This document shows, in pieces, positions 26,952 through 34,661 of a stretch of 64,000 nt of DNA; position 1 is the stretch's first letter; each line of letters starts with the position of its first letter. Source of the DNA: Maricaulaceae bacterium EIL42A08 (GTDB lineage Bacteria > Pseudomonadota > Alphaproteobacteria > Caulobacterales > Maricaulaceae); the NCBI GenBank assembly GCA_024178355.1, contig JAMZNZ010000006.1:124001-188000 (forward strand). Direction: 5' to 3'. The position numbers were made by a program, and so were the translations under genes. A model generated the notes under the pieces. It saw only the letters and a program-made list of their open reading frames with translations. It did no database searches and had not been told where the DNA came from.

Positions 26952-27386
26952 TCAACGAATACGAACAAGGCCTTGCGTGAACTCAATCAGGACCACACAG
27001 CCTGTCAGGCCGCTTTCGGACGTTTCAAAAATCCATCTGTCCACACCGCGTCGGGCTTCTCGGTCAAAGCTTCCGCCGGGCACCCCGCGCGCGACGCGCA
27101 CATCGGTGGTTTCGCCGCTGGGGGCGACATCAAACTGAACGATGGACCAGCCCTGGAGCCCGCGTGACCAACCCCGCGCCGGGTAGTCTGGCAGCTCAGC
27201 TGATACCGCACCAACCGGGTCGCCGACACAGCCGGCTGAATCGGCAGCCCGCTCGACATTGGGGGGGATCGGCATATCGCTGGTGGCGATAAAGGGCCGC
27301 TCGCGCGGATCGGCAATGGGGTTTAGCTCTACAGCCAATGTGCAGGCAGACAGGGCAAAGGCCGGGACAAGGGCGAGCATACGCAT
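26952..27386 (-). CDS. Small lipoprotein with TonB-C-like domain (2 of 3)
   Basis: 144 residues. I start at ATG 27384-27386 (MRMLALVPAFALSAC), which gives a proper lipoprotein signal with lipobox LSAC; the frame extends upstream but lacks one. Residues 60-144 are the clearest TonB-C match of the three: LPDYPARGWSRGLQGWSIVQFDVAPSGETTDVRVARG...FDREARRGVDRWIF. The Y-P before the domain and the W-(x)-F after the helix are family hallmarks. It could bind a TonB-dependent receptor box or peptidoglycan-associated partner (inference). Confidence 0.78.
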   Translation of the reverse strand: MRMLALVPAFALSACTLAVELNPIADPRERPFIATSDMPIPPNVERAADSAGCVGDPVGAVSAELPDYPARGWSRGLQGWSIVQFDVAPSGETTDVRVARGVPGGSFDREARRGVDRWIFETSESGLTGCVVLIEFTQGLVRIR

Positions 27387-27478
27387 AAGCGCAAGGTGCG
27401 CGAAGCAGCAGCGCACGGCAAGTCCTTGATCAGGATGTCGGGCATTTGCTAGATGTGATCTACCAGAGGGGGAATTTA

Positions 27479-27928
27479 ATGAAACGCATACCAGCAGAGG
27501 TAACACTTTGCCTTGGCCTGATTGCCGGAGCTTGCGCCTCGGAGCGGATTGATTTTGGTGGTGTGATGTCGCCGATTGATCGCCCGTCGGCCACGACCGC
27601 CTGTGACCAGTCCGGGTGGCAAATCGACGAAACTGTTCGGCCGGAATATCCGCGGGCCTTGATCAGTTTTCTCTATCTTAATCAGACCCGAAACGATGTT
27701 CGTGAGTTGGTCTATAGCTTTGATATTAATGAGGACGGAGAGCCGAAGAATATCCGCTTCGTTGATCCGCTTGAATATATGGACCATCGCGCCTTGCAGA
27801 GCGCCGTCCTAGCTGGGGGTGAAGCCCTTGATCAGTGGACCTTCAAATCGGTCCATCCAGACGGGCCTGTTTATGCAGTAGGCTGCCGCCAGCAATTCAA
27901 CTTCGGACTTCATCTGTCCCAGAATTGA
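27479..27928 (+). CDS. Small lipoprotein with TonB-C-like domain (3 of 3)
   Basis: 149 residues from ATG 27479, with GAGGGGGAA nine bases before it. Lipobox IAGAC. The domain reads RPEYPRALISFLYLNQTRNDVRELVYSFDINEDGEPKNIRFVDP, then a helix and DQWTFKS. It reads divergently from the other two copies. AT-richer codon use than its neighbours. A shared bidirectional terminator separates it from ahcY. Confidence 0.75.
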   Translation: MKRIPAEVTLCLGLIAGACASERIDFGGVMSPIDRPSATTACDQSGWQIDETVRPEYPRALISFLYLNQTRNDVRELVYSFDINEDGEPKNIRFVDPLEYMDHRALQSAVLAGGEALDQWTFKSVHPDGPVYAVGCRQQFNFGLHLSQN

Positions 27929-27943
27929 GGTCAAACTCAATCG

Positions 27944-27989
27944 CCACAAAAAACCCCGCCGAGGCGACCCGGCGGGGTTTGCTTTGTGG
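27944..27989. terminator. Bidirectional rho-independent terminator between a lipoprotein gene and ahcY
   Basis: Stem AAACCCCGCCG (27951-27961) and CGGCGGGGTTT (27970-27980) with an outer extension CCACAAA/TTTGTGG (27944 and 27983). A/T runs flank both sides, so it can act on the + strand lipoprotein gene and on minus-strand ahcY. Confidence 0.92.
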
Positions 27990-28003
27990 GTCTGGCGCTG
28001 TGC

Positions 28004-29422
28004 CTAGTAGCGGTAGTGCTCGGCCTTGAACGGACCTTTGACTTCCACGCCGATATAGTCGGCTTGCTCATTGGACAGCTCGGTCAGGTTGGCACCCAGC
28101 TTGGGCAGGTGCAGAGCCGCGACCTTCTCGTCGAGATGCTTGGGCAGGATGTAGACCTGATTGTCATACTGATCGCCGCGCTGCCACAGCTCGATCTGGG
28201 CCAGAACCTGGTTGGTGAAGCTGGCCGACATCACGAAGCTCGGGTGGCCATTGGCGTTGCCCAGGTTCACCAGGCGGCCTTCCGACAGCATGATGATCTT
28301 GTGGCCTTCAGGAAACTCAACCATGTCGACCTGCGGCTTCACATTGGTCCACTGGAAGTTCCGAAGAGCTTCAACCTGAATCTCGTTGTCGAAGTGGCCG
28401 ATATTGCAGACGACAGCCATGTGCTTCATGGCGCGCATGTGGTCGACGGTGACAACGTCCTTGTTGCCGGTGGCGGTCACAACGATGTCCGTCTCGCCAA
28501 TGACATCTTCCAGGCGCACAACCGCAAAGCCGTCCATGGAGGCCTGAAGCGCGCAGATCGGGTCAACTTCGGTCACTGACACGCGGGCACCAGCGTTGCG
28601 CAGGGATTCAGCTGAACCCTTGCCCACGTCGCCATAGCCACAGACCACAGCGGTTTTGCCTGCCATCATCAGGTCGGTCCCGCGACGGATCGCGTCCACA
28701 AGGCTTTCACGGCAGCCATAGCGGTTGTCGAATTTCGACTTGGTCACGCTGTCGTTCACGTTAATCGCTGGGAAGGCCAGCTCGCCGCGCTTGGCCAGCT
28801 GATACAGGCGCATCACACCGGTGGTGGTCTCTTCTGATACACCCTTGATGGCGGCCTTGGCCTTGGCAAACCAGCCCGGGCTCATCTCGATGCGGCGGCG
28901 GATGGCCTTGAAGAGGTACTCTTCTTCTTCCGACTTTGGCTCGCCCAGCGTGGACGGATCGGCTTCAGCCGCTTCGCCCAGCTGCAGATACATGGTCGCG
29001 TCGCCACCATCGTCGAGGATCATGTTGGCGGTTTCGCCGTTCGGCCAATGGAAGATGGCGTCGGCGTACTCCCAATACTCTTCCAGCGTTTCACCTTTGT
29101 AGGCAAAAACCGGAATGCCCTGATCGGCGATCGCGGCGGCTGCGTGGTCCTGGGTTGAGAAGATGTTGCACGACGCCCAGCGCACTTCAGCGCCCAGCTC
29201 GACCAGCGTCTCGATCAGAACTGCGGTCTGGATGGTCATGTGCAGAGAACCGGCAATGCGCGCGCCAGCCAGCGGCCTCTTGCCCTTATACTCTTCACGG
29301 AGAGCCATCAGGCCTGGCATCTCGATTTCGGCCATCTCAATCTCGAGACGACCCCAGCCTGCCAGGCTAATGTCTTTGACGTACTGATCTTTTTCAGCAC
29401 CGGCTGCGGTGAGAAGGGTCAT
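28004..29422 (-). CDS. ahcY: Adenosylhomocysteinase (SAH hydrolase)
   Basis: Cleaves S-adenosylhomocysteine to adenosine and homocysteine, relieving product inhibition of methyltransferases. 472 residues from the ATG at 29420-29422, which aligns with the family N-terminus ([19 protein letters not shown]); the open frame upstream to 29518 is leader. Landmarks: [42 protein letters not shown] (catalytic Lys/Asp), [10 protein letters not shown] (NAD site) and the C-terminal KAEHYRY. The insertion around residue 150 is the type found in long bacterial forms. Confidence 0.97.
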   Translation of the reverse strand: MTLLTAAGAEKDQYVKDISLAGWGRLEIEMAEIEMPGLMALREEYKGKRPLAGARIAGSLHMTIQTAVLIETLVELGAEVRWASCNIFSTQDHAAAAIADQGIPVFAYKGETLEEYWEYADAIFHWPNGETANMILDDGGDATMYLQLGEAAEADPSTLGEPKSEEEEYLFKAIRRRIEMSPGWFAKAKAAIKGVSEETTTGVMRLYQLAKRGELAFPAINVNDSVTKSKFDNRYGCRESLVDAIRRGTDLMMAGKTAVVCGYGDVGKGSAESLRNAGARVSVTEVDPICALQASMDGFAVVRLEDVIGETDIVVTATGNKDVVTVDHMRAMKHMAVVCNIGHFDNEIQVEALRNFQWTNVKPQVDMVEFPEGHKIIMLSEGRLVNLGNANGHPSFVMSASFTNQVLAQIELWQRGDQYDNQVYILPKHLDEKVAALHLPKLGANLTELSNEQADYIGVEVKGPFKAEHYRY

Positions 29423-29560
29423 GAAATCTGCCTTACCTGTCTTGGTTATTGTGCGCCATTCAATGGCGCGCGAAGCGAGTGTTCGCGGCGATATAACGCC
29501 GCATGGGCGTTCTGGCAAACCTTACAAAGGCAAACAAAGGCTTGAGTCAGGTTTAAGAAG
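29423..29560 (-). promoter_or_regulatory. Structured leader region of ahcY
   Basis: The stretch upstream of ahcY holds three inverted repeats: GCGCCATT-C-AATGGCGC (29453-29469), GCGGCG-ATATAA-CGCCGC (29485-29502) and AACGCC-GCATG-GGCGTT (29495-29511). The last two share bases and exclude one another, as in a switch or attenuator. ahcY genes in proteobacteria are often under SAH- or SAM-sensing RNA control (known), but I cannot match a specific riboswitch consensus here. Confidence 0.4.
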
Positions 29561-29575
29561 CGGCAAGCATCTTGT

Positions 29576-29590
29576 ATAACCTTTTGTTAA
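29576..29590. promoter_or_regulatory. CtrA-like box between ahcY and the 581-residue protein
   Basis: ATAACCTTTTGTTAA, one mismatch from the CtrA consensus TTAA-N7-TTAA, 103 bases upstream of the + strand start. Plausible in a lineage with DivL, but a 15-base near-match can arise by chance. Confidence 0.3.
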
Positions 29591-29692
29591 GGACTTCCGA
29601 GCGGCTCAAAATGGGTCAGCTTGGCACACACATTGGGTGTTCAAGGCCGATGGACCGGGGGGATCAACGGCCGCTGAGGGGAAGACATCGCC

Positions 29693-31438
29693 ATGGCAAA
29701 TCTGCCAACAGCCTATGCAAGCCAGCGCTTTGGTCGCAAAACGCTCGACTTCTACGCCGTGGAAGGCGAAGTGGTTGGGGCCGACCCGCGCGCTCGATCA
29801 GACGAGCGCCGCCTTGAGGATATCGATGGTGCCCGTCACGCGGTGCGCCTCATGGAAAAGGGCTTCGAGCTTGAACCGGGCCAAGCTGCCACGGTATTGC
29901 GCATGCAGCCTGGGCCAGCGCGTCGCTCGCGCCCCGTTGCGGTGGTCAATCACACGGCTAGCAGCTGGTGCCGGACTCATCCTGGTGCAGAAGGCCTTCT
30001 GGCCCGGGCCGGTGTGTCCCGAACGCTGAACTGGACGCTGACCATGATGCTGTTTGCATTGGCAGCTATCGCTCTGGTCTGGCCTTTTCTGCGCGCTTTC
30101 CTGGTTGAAGTGGACGCAGGCCTGTTTGGTGCTTCACCGGATTTCAACCTTGCTGATCTGGCGGTGGCCGCGCTGCCCGCGCTTTCCGGTTGGAACTTCT
30201 CTGAAGCTGTCGCACCGGTCACCGCACCGCTGGTGGCCGCTGCACCTGCATTTGCCAGCTTCGCTGACATGCTGGTTTTCGGTGCAGGCGTGATCCTTGC
30301 CACGATTGGTGTTTATACGCTTCGCTCGTGGCGCTTGCTTTGGGCCCCCTTCTTTGTGGGCGCGCTCGGTGCAGTTTCGCTCGGCTATGGCGGTGTTGCC
30401 GGAATGGTGGAGCCTGCGTTGTCAGGGCTTGGCATGGCGGCAGCGGTTTTTCTTCTGGGCGGCCTGATCAACCGTATCCGTGATGGTGCTCGCCTCGAGG
30501 CGCGAATTGCGGTCCTGTGTGATCATCTCCTGCGCCAGGGGCCGCAGGATGCCGTGGTGCCAGCCTTGACCGACGAGCCCGTTGAGCAGGTCGAGCCCGA
30601 GGCCGACGTTGAGGACGCTATTCCCGCTGTCGCAGCAACTGCTGCTGCCGCCAGCTTGCGGGAATCGGATGCTGGGGATGTTGATGCTCAGGCCGTCCCT
30701 GTCGAGGCTGATGATCTGGAAGCCGTTGTTGAGGAAGCAGCCGCCGCTGAACGCAGTGTGCTGGAAGATATCGAAGCGATTGAAGTGGAGACTGTCGACG
30801 CTGAGGATGCTCAAGACGAGGCTGGCGATAGTGCGGATGCCCTTGTTGAAGAAGGATCGGTTCAAGAGGTTGAGGCACCTACCGATACGTCATCCGCTCC
30901 AGCGGCTGAAACGCCAGCCCACGCGCAAAGTGAGACCGGGCCTGAAGTCGAAGCTGTGACCCAGGCGCAGGATGATGCTGTAGTGGAGACCGAGATCGAG
31001 ACCGAGGTAGAGGTTGAGGGCTCTGGTCCTGCAGCTGAGGCTGAGTCGGGACCGACAGCGGCAACAGACGTGACTGAGACTGAAATCGACGGCGAGGCCC
31101 GCGATCAGATTGAGACCCGCGAGCCCGAACCGGCGGATCTGAGCGCCGACACGACACCGGCTGGCCTTGATCCTGAGGAAGCTGAGCGACTTCGGAACGA
31201 TCCGCGCTATGCGTCGCGGGCGATTGTCCTACCTCCACCACCGCCAATGCCGGCTCCGGCCAGTGCGCTGGGTGAAGGCAGCGGGGAAGCGATTGATCGA
31301 GGCGAAACGACGACGCTGAAACCATCCGCGCCACTGGTTGATAACGTCATCCCGATTTTTGCGGCACCGTCTTCCCCTCAAGTGGAGACGGACACTGAAG
31401 CCACCAAACAGGATGATGAAACCAACGAGCCGGCCTAG
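29693..31438 (+). CDS. Unknown membrane protein with long acidic C-terminal tail
   Basis: 581 residues, GGGGAAG ribosome site ten bases before the ATG. An N-terminal soluble part (1-105) is followed by four hydrophobic segments near 112-132, 195-214, 220-240 and 247-265. Residues 285-500 are extremely rich in Glu, Asp, Ala and Val without Lys (for example VEVETVDAED-type repeats), surely disordered, then a proline run (LPPPPPMPAPA) near 515. The domain order soluble-membrane-acidic tail is not one I can assign. It lies between ahcY and the PTS genes, convergent on HPr with a three-base gap. The tail is likely cytoplasmic or periplasmic depending on topology, which I cannot settle. Confidence 0.8.
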   Translation: MANLPTAYASQRFGRKTLDFYAVEGEVVGADPRARSDERRLEDIDGARHAVRLMEKGFELEPGQAATVLRMQPGPARRSRPVAVVNHTASSWCRTHPGAEGLLARAGVSRTLNWTLTMMLFALAAIALVWPFLRAFLVEVDAGLFGASPDFNLADLAVAALPALSGWNFSEAVAPVTAPLVAAAPAFASFADMLVFGAGVILATIGVYTLRSWRLLWAPFFVGALGAVSLGYGGVAGMVEPALSGLGMAAAVFLLGGLINRIRDGARLEARIAVLCDHLLRQGPQDAVVPALTDEPVEQVEPEADVEDAIPAVAATAAAASLRESDAGDVDAQAVPVEADDLEAVVEEAAAAERSVLEDIEAIEVETVDAEDAQDEAGDSADALVEEGSVQEVEAPTDTSSAPAAETPAHAQSETGPEVEAVTQAQDDAVVETEIETEVEVEGSGPAAEAESGPTAATDVTETEIDGEARDQIETREPEPADLSADTTPAGLDPEEAERLRNDPRYASRAIVLPPPPPMPAPASALGEGSGEAIDRGETTTLKPSAPLVDNVIPIFAAPSSPQVETDTEATKQDDETNEPA

Positions 31439-31441
31439 CGT

Positions 31442-31708
31442 TTACTCGTCAAACCCGCGCTCAACCAGATCAGCCAGGGCCTCGACAGCTGCATCGGCGT
31501 CGGGGCCAGCGGCACCGATCGTGATTTGTGAGCCAATCCCGGCGGCCAGCATCATAAGATCCAGCGCTGAGTCAGCGGTGACAGTTTCCGCATTGCGGGT
31601 CACGCTGACATCCGCGTCAAAGCGGTCGGCTTCAGCTACGAACTTTGCCGAGGCACGCGCGTGTAGTCCACGCTCATTGCAAATGGTCACAGTGCGTTGT
31701 GGGGTCAC
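31442..31708 (-). CDS. ptsH: Phosphocarrier protein HPr
   Basis: 88 residues. His16 in RGLHARAS is the site phosphorylated by enzyme I; Ser47 in ADSALDLMMLA is at the position of the regulatory Ser46. In alphaproteobacteria without sugar permeases HPr acts in a regulatory PTS with EIIA-Man and enzyme I-Ntr (established for Rhizobium, Caulobacter and relatives). Its ATG overlaps the EIIA-Man stop by four bases (ATGA), so it is translationally coupled. Confidence 0.94.
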   Translation of the reverse strand: MTPQRTVTICNERGLHARASAKFVAEADRFDADVSVTRNAETVTADSALDLMMLAAGIGSQITIGAAGPDADAAVEALADLVERGFDE

Positions 31709-32106
31709 GATGCGTCCAGAATTTCTGAGGCGATGGCGATATAGCGTTTGCCGGCCTCGGTCGCACTTTTGGCCAGCTCATCAACAGTGAGGCGCGTGCG
31801 CGCTTCAGCCAGCTTGATCAGCATCGGAAGGTTCGCGCCTGCGATCACCTCTACCTTGCCCTTGTCCAGAAGCGATATCGACAGGTTAGACGGTGTGCCA
31901 CCGAACATGTCTGTCAGGATAATAACGCCGGAACCGGTATCGGTTTCCTCGACCGCCTTGCGGATATCATCGCGCCGACGTTCCATGTCGTCGTCGGGGC
32001 CAATACAAATGGACGTACACGCGTCCATCTGGCCCACCACATGCTCAGTGGCAGCAACAAGCTCGTCCGCGAGACGACCATGGGTGACGACAACAATGCC
32101 AATCAT
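31705..32106 (-). CDS. PTS IIA component, mannose/EIIA-Man type
   Basis: 133 residues from ATG 32104-32106. Active-site His9 in VVTHGRLA and the TDMFGGTPSN block near residue 67 identify the EIIA-Man fold. No IIB, IIC or IID permease subunits are adjacent, so it is the regulatory form (called ManX in alphaproteobacteria) that receives phosphate from HPr. Overlaps ptsH by four bases. The gap upstream to chvG is only 92 bases. Confidence 0.93.
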   Translation of the reverse strand: MIGIVVVTHGRLADELVAATEHVVGQMDACTSICIGPDDDMERRRDDIRKAVEETDTGSGVIILTDMFGGTPSNLSISLLDKGKVEVIAGANLPMLIKLAEARTRLTVDELAKSATEAGKRYIAIASEILDAS

Positions 32107-32198
32107 GTGAGCGATATTGCCCTGAAACAAACTTACACGCGAGTTATGTAAGCCTTCTTTTGCAGATGCGAAAAGACCCTATCGGCATAAGGCCGCAG

Positions 32199-33860
32199 TC
32201 AGTCGGTTAGTGTAACGGCTGGCAGGTCGACGGTAAAACGTGCTCCGGTTCGGTCCGATCGGTTGGAGGCATGGATGTGGCCGCCATGGGCCGTTACAAT
32301 CTGACGCGCGATTGCCAGACCCAGACCGGAGTGCGATCCGAACGCTGCCCCGCTGGGGCGTTGGGTGTAAAAGCGCTCGAAAATGGTCTCGAGATTTTCC
32401 GTCGGAATACCAGGGCCTTCGTCGAGAACTTCAACCCTTATCCATCCATGGTGCTGACCGCGTCGACGGAGGGTCACTTGCACCAGACCGCCCTCCGGCG
32501 AAAAGGTAATGGCGTTTTCGACCAGATTGATGAAGACGCGACTGAGCGGCCCCTCATGGCCGCGGATATGCAGATCCAGATCCCTCGCCAATAGTTTGAC
32601 CTTAACGCCTGGCTTGCTTTCGGAGCGGGAAGATCCATCCGGATTCATATAGATGGAGACAATCCCGGCCAGCAGGCGATCCATGTCGATGACAGCCAGG
32701 TCCTCTCGCGCAAGTTCGGCATCAAGCCGTGAGGCGTTGGAGATGTCCGTAATCAACCGGTCAAGACGCTTCACATCGTGCTGAATGACGCCAATCAGTT
32801 TTGCGCGTTTCTCGTCATCCTTGGCCAGCGGCAGAATTTCGGTGGCCGACCGGATTGAGGTCAACGGGTTCTTGATCTCGTGGCTAACATCTGCCGCGAA
32901 GCTCTCGATGGCATCCAGTCGGTCGTAGAGCGCGTCCGTCATCGCGTTGAAGGCCCGGCCCATATCCCCGATTTCATCGCGCCGCTTGCTCATGTCTGGC
33001 AAAGGGACGCGTCGCCCACCGGCCAGGCGGACCGCGCGGGCGGCATCTGCGAGCCGTCTGACCGGGCGGGCGATGGAGCCCGTCAGCCAGAGGGCACCGG
33101 TCATGATCGCCACAAAGGCTGTGATCGCAAACGGAAGGATCGCCCGACGTTCCGCGGCGATGAGTTGATCAAAATCGTAGGATTCATAGGTGACCGTGCC
33201 CACCACTGCTTCAATCAGCTTGATCGGGATGGTCACTGAAACAATGCGCTCACCATCAGGCCCCCGCCTTAGACCGGTTTGCGGTTCGCCTGTTTCAAAG
33301 GCTTCCTTGACTTCCTCGATGAGGTCGCGGTCCAGTCGCGCCCGGGTTTCCCGGTTCAAAAACAGGCTTCCCAACCAGTCCTCAAAGCGTCGAAGATGGC
33401 TTCGATCCGCTCGCTCCGGGGTGCCAAGCGGGGCAAGGATGCTTTCTTCCACCTCGCCGAGGATAAGGTCGCTGTCGGCGATGCGCCGTGGTCCTGGCTC
33501 ATAAAGCAGGGCGCGCGTTTCATCGGGCACGTAGAGCTTTGACAGGCGGCGCAGGACTTCGCGTGCACCTTCTGCGTCCATGCGCGGGCCCGGCGTCACG
33601 CCGGTAACCGAGGTCTCGGTGATGACGTTCGCGATGATTTCTGCCTGAGCGGTCAACGAGTCGACCTTGGCGTCGACCAGACCGCGACGATTCTCGGTAA
33701 TCGCCACCATCCCGCCGAGCAGAACGAGCAATGACGCCAGATTGACGCCAATAATGGTCCACGCCAGCCTCGAGGTGAACGATCGGCGCAGCCAGGCTGT
33801 GGAGCGAAGCAGGGAGACCCGTGCGCGCCTAAGCCTCTTTGTATCGGTATCCGACGCCAT
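32199..33860 (-). CDS. chvG: Sensor histidine kinase ChvG (ExoS/BvrS type)
   Basis: 553 residues. The start at ATG 33858-33860 overlaps the end of chvI by 32 bases; translating further upstream gives no homology. Two transmembrane segments (about 34-54 and 245-265) flank a periplasmic sensor domain; HAMP, then [14 protein letters not shown] with His327, [18 protein letters not shown] and GLGLAIARQ. It signals acid, osmotic or envelope stress to ChvI and controls envelope and metabolic genes (established for Agrobacterium ChvG, Sinorhizobium ExoS and Brucella BvrS). Cotranscribed with chvI. Confidence 0.95.
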   Translation of the reverse strand: MASDTDTKRLRRARVSLLRSTAWLRRSFTSRLAWTIIGVNLASLLVLLGGMVAITENRRGLVDAKVDSLTAQAEIIANVITETSVTGVTPGPRMDAEGAREVLRRLSKLYVPDETRALLYEPGPRRIADSDLILGEVEESILAPLGTPERADRSHLRRFEDWLGSLFLNRETRARLDRDLIEEVKEAFETGEPQTGLRRGPDGERIVSVTIPIKLIEAVVGTVTYESYDFDQLIAAERRAILPFAITAFVAIMTGALWLTGSIARPVRRLADAARAVRLAGGRRVPLPDMSKRRDEIGDMGRAFNAMTDALYDRLDAIESFAADVSHEIKNPLTSIRSATEILPLAKDDEKRAKLIGVIQHDVKRLDRLITDISNASRLDAELAREDLAVIDMDRLLAGIVSIYMNPDGSSRSESKPGVKVKLLARDLDLHIRGHEGPLSRVFINLVENAITFSPEGGLVQVTLRRRGQHHGWIRVEVLDEGPGIPTENLETIFERFYTQRPSGAAFGSHSGLGLAIARQIVTAHGGHIHASNRSDRTGARFTVDLPAVTLTD

Positions 33861-34527
33861 AAAGAGTCTCGATCCCGTCAAAGCTGGTATCAACCTGGCG
33901 GAACTTCTTGCGGATGCGCTTGATGTGGCTGTCGATAGTGCGGTCGTCGACATAGACCTGATCGTCGTAGGCGGCATCCATCAGATTGTCGCGGCTTTTC
34001 ACAAAGCCTGGGCGATGGGCGAGCGACTGCAGGATAAGGAACTCCGTCACGGTAAGCCGGACGGGTCGGCCCTCCCACAGGCACGCATGACGATTCGGGT
34101 CCATGGTGAGCTTGCCGCGCTGAATGGCCTTCTGGTCGCTGCTATCACCGTCCAGCTCTGGATCCGATTGAGAGCGCCTCAGCACAGCCTTGATGCGGCG
34201 CGCCAGAAGCTGCTGGGAGAAAGGCTTGGCGATATAATCATCGGCCCCAAGATCCAGCCCCAGTGCCTCATCGAACTCCTCGTCCTTGGAGGTCAGGAAG
34301 ATCACTGGCAGATTCGAGCTCTGGCGCACCCGGCGCAGAAGTTCCAGCCCATCCATACGCGGCATTTTGATATCAAAGATGGCCAGATCCGGCGGGTTGT
34401 CGATCAGTTGGGGTAAGGCTGTCGCGCCATCATTGAAGGCATGCACGTTATAACCCTCATTCTCCAGGAACATGGAGACGGAGGTCACGATATTTTCGTC
34501 GTCATCAACCAGCGCGATGGTGGCCAT
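33829..34527 (-). CDS. chvI: Response regulator ChvI (OmpR family)
   Basis: 232 residues from ATG 34525-34527. Receiver domain with DDDEN acidic pocket, phospho-acceptor Asp52 in [20 protein letters not shown] and KPFS; C-terminal winged helix with [22 protein letters not shown] and [18 protein letters not shown]. Three tandem 10-bp repeats lie 82-111 bases upstream, a spacing typical of OmpR-type binding, so autoregulation is likely. Forms the operon chvI-chvG. Confidence 0.97.
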   Translation of the reverse strand: MATIALVDDDENIVTSVSMFLENEGYNVHAFNDGATALPQLIDNPPDLAIFDIKMPRMDGLELLRRVRQSSNLPVIFLTSKDEEFDEALGLDLGADDYIAKPFSQQLLARRIKAVLRRSQSDPELDGDSSDQKAIQRGKLTMDPNRHACLWEGRPVRLTVTEFLILQSLAHRPGFVKSRDNLMDAAYDDQVYVDDRTIDSHIKRIRKKFRQVDTSFDGIETLYGVGYRYKEA

Positions 34528-34608
34528 GGGCTTTCTTTCCTTGCCGTCTGAAGCCTGCAAAGCAGACGGAACTGGCCCAGCTTATCGGTCACGTCCGCTG
34601 TGGCAAGC

Positions 34609-34638
34609 CACGGTTACGCACGGTTAAGCACGTTCAGT
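34609..34638. promoter_or_regulatory. Three tandem 10-bp direct repeats in the chvI upstream region
   Basis: CACGGTTACG, CACGGTTAAG and CACGTTCAGT follow one another without gap, beginning at 34609, 34619 and 34629. A 10-bp period puts each copy on the same face of the helix, as for OmpR/PhoB-family sites. They sit between chvI and the divergent 567-residue protein gene and could serve both. Confidence 0.5.
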
Positions 34639-34661
34639 GCAGGTTATCAGGCTCAAGACCT

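Noticed and set aside
29423-29518. Upstream extension of ahcY to a longer start
   Set aside because: Family N-terminus begins at 29422; the stretch is structured leader.
29423-29560. A named SAH or SAM riboswitch
   Set aside because: Hairpins are clear but I could not fit a known consensus by eye; left as a leader with alternative hairpins.
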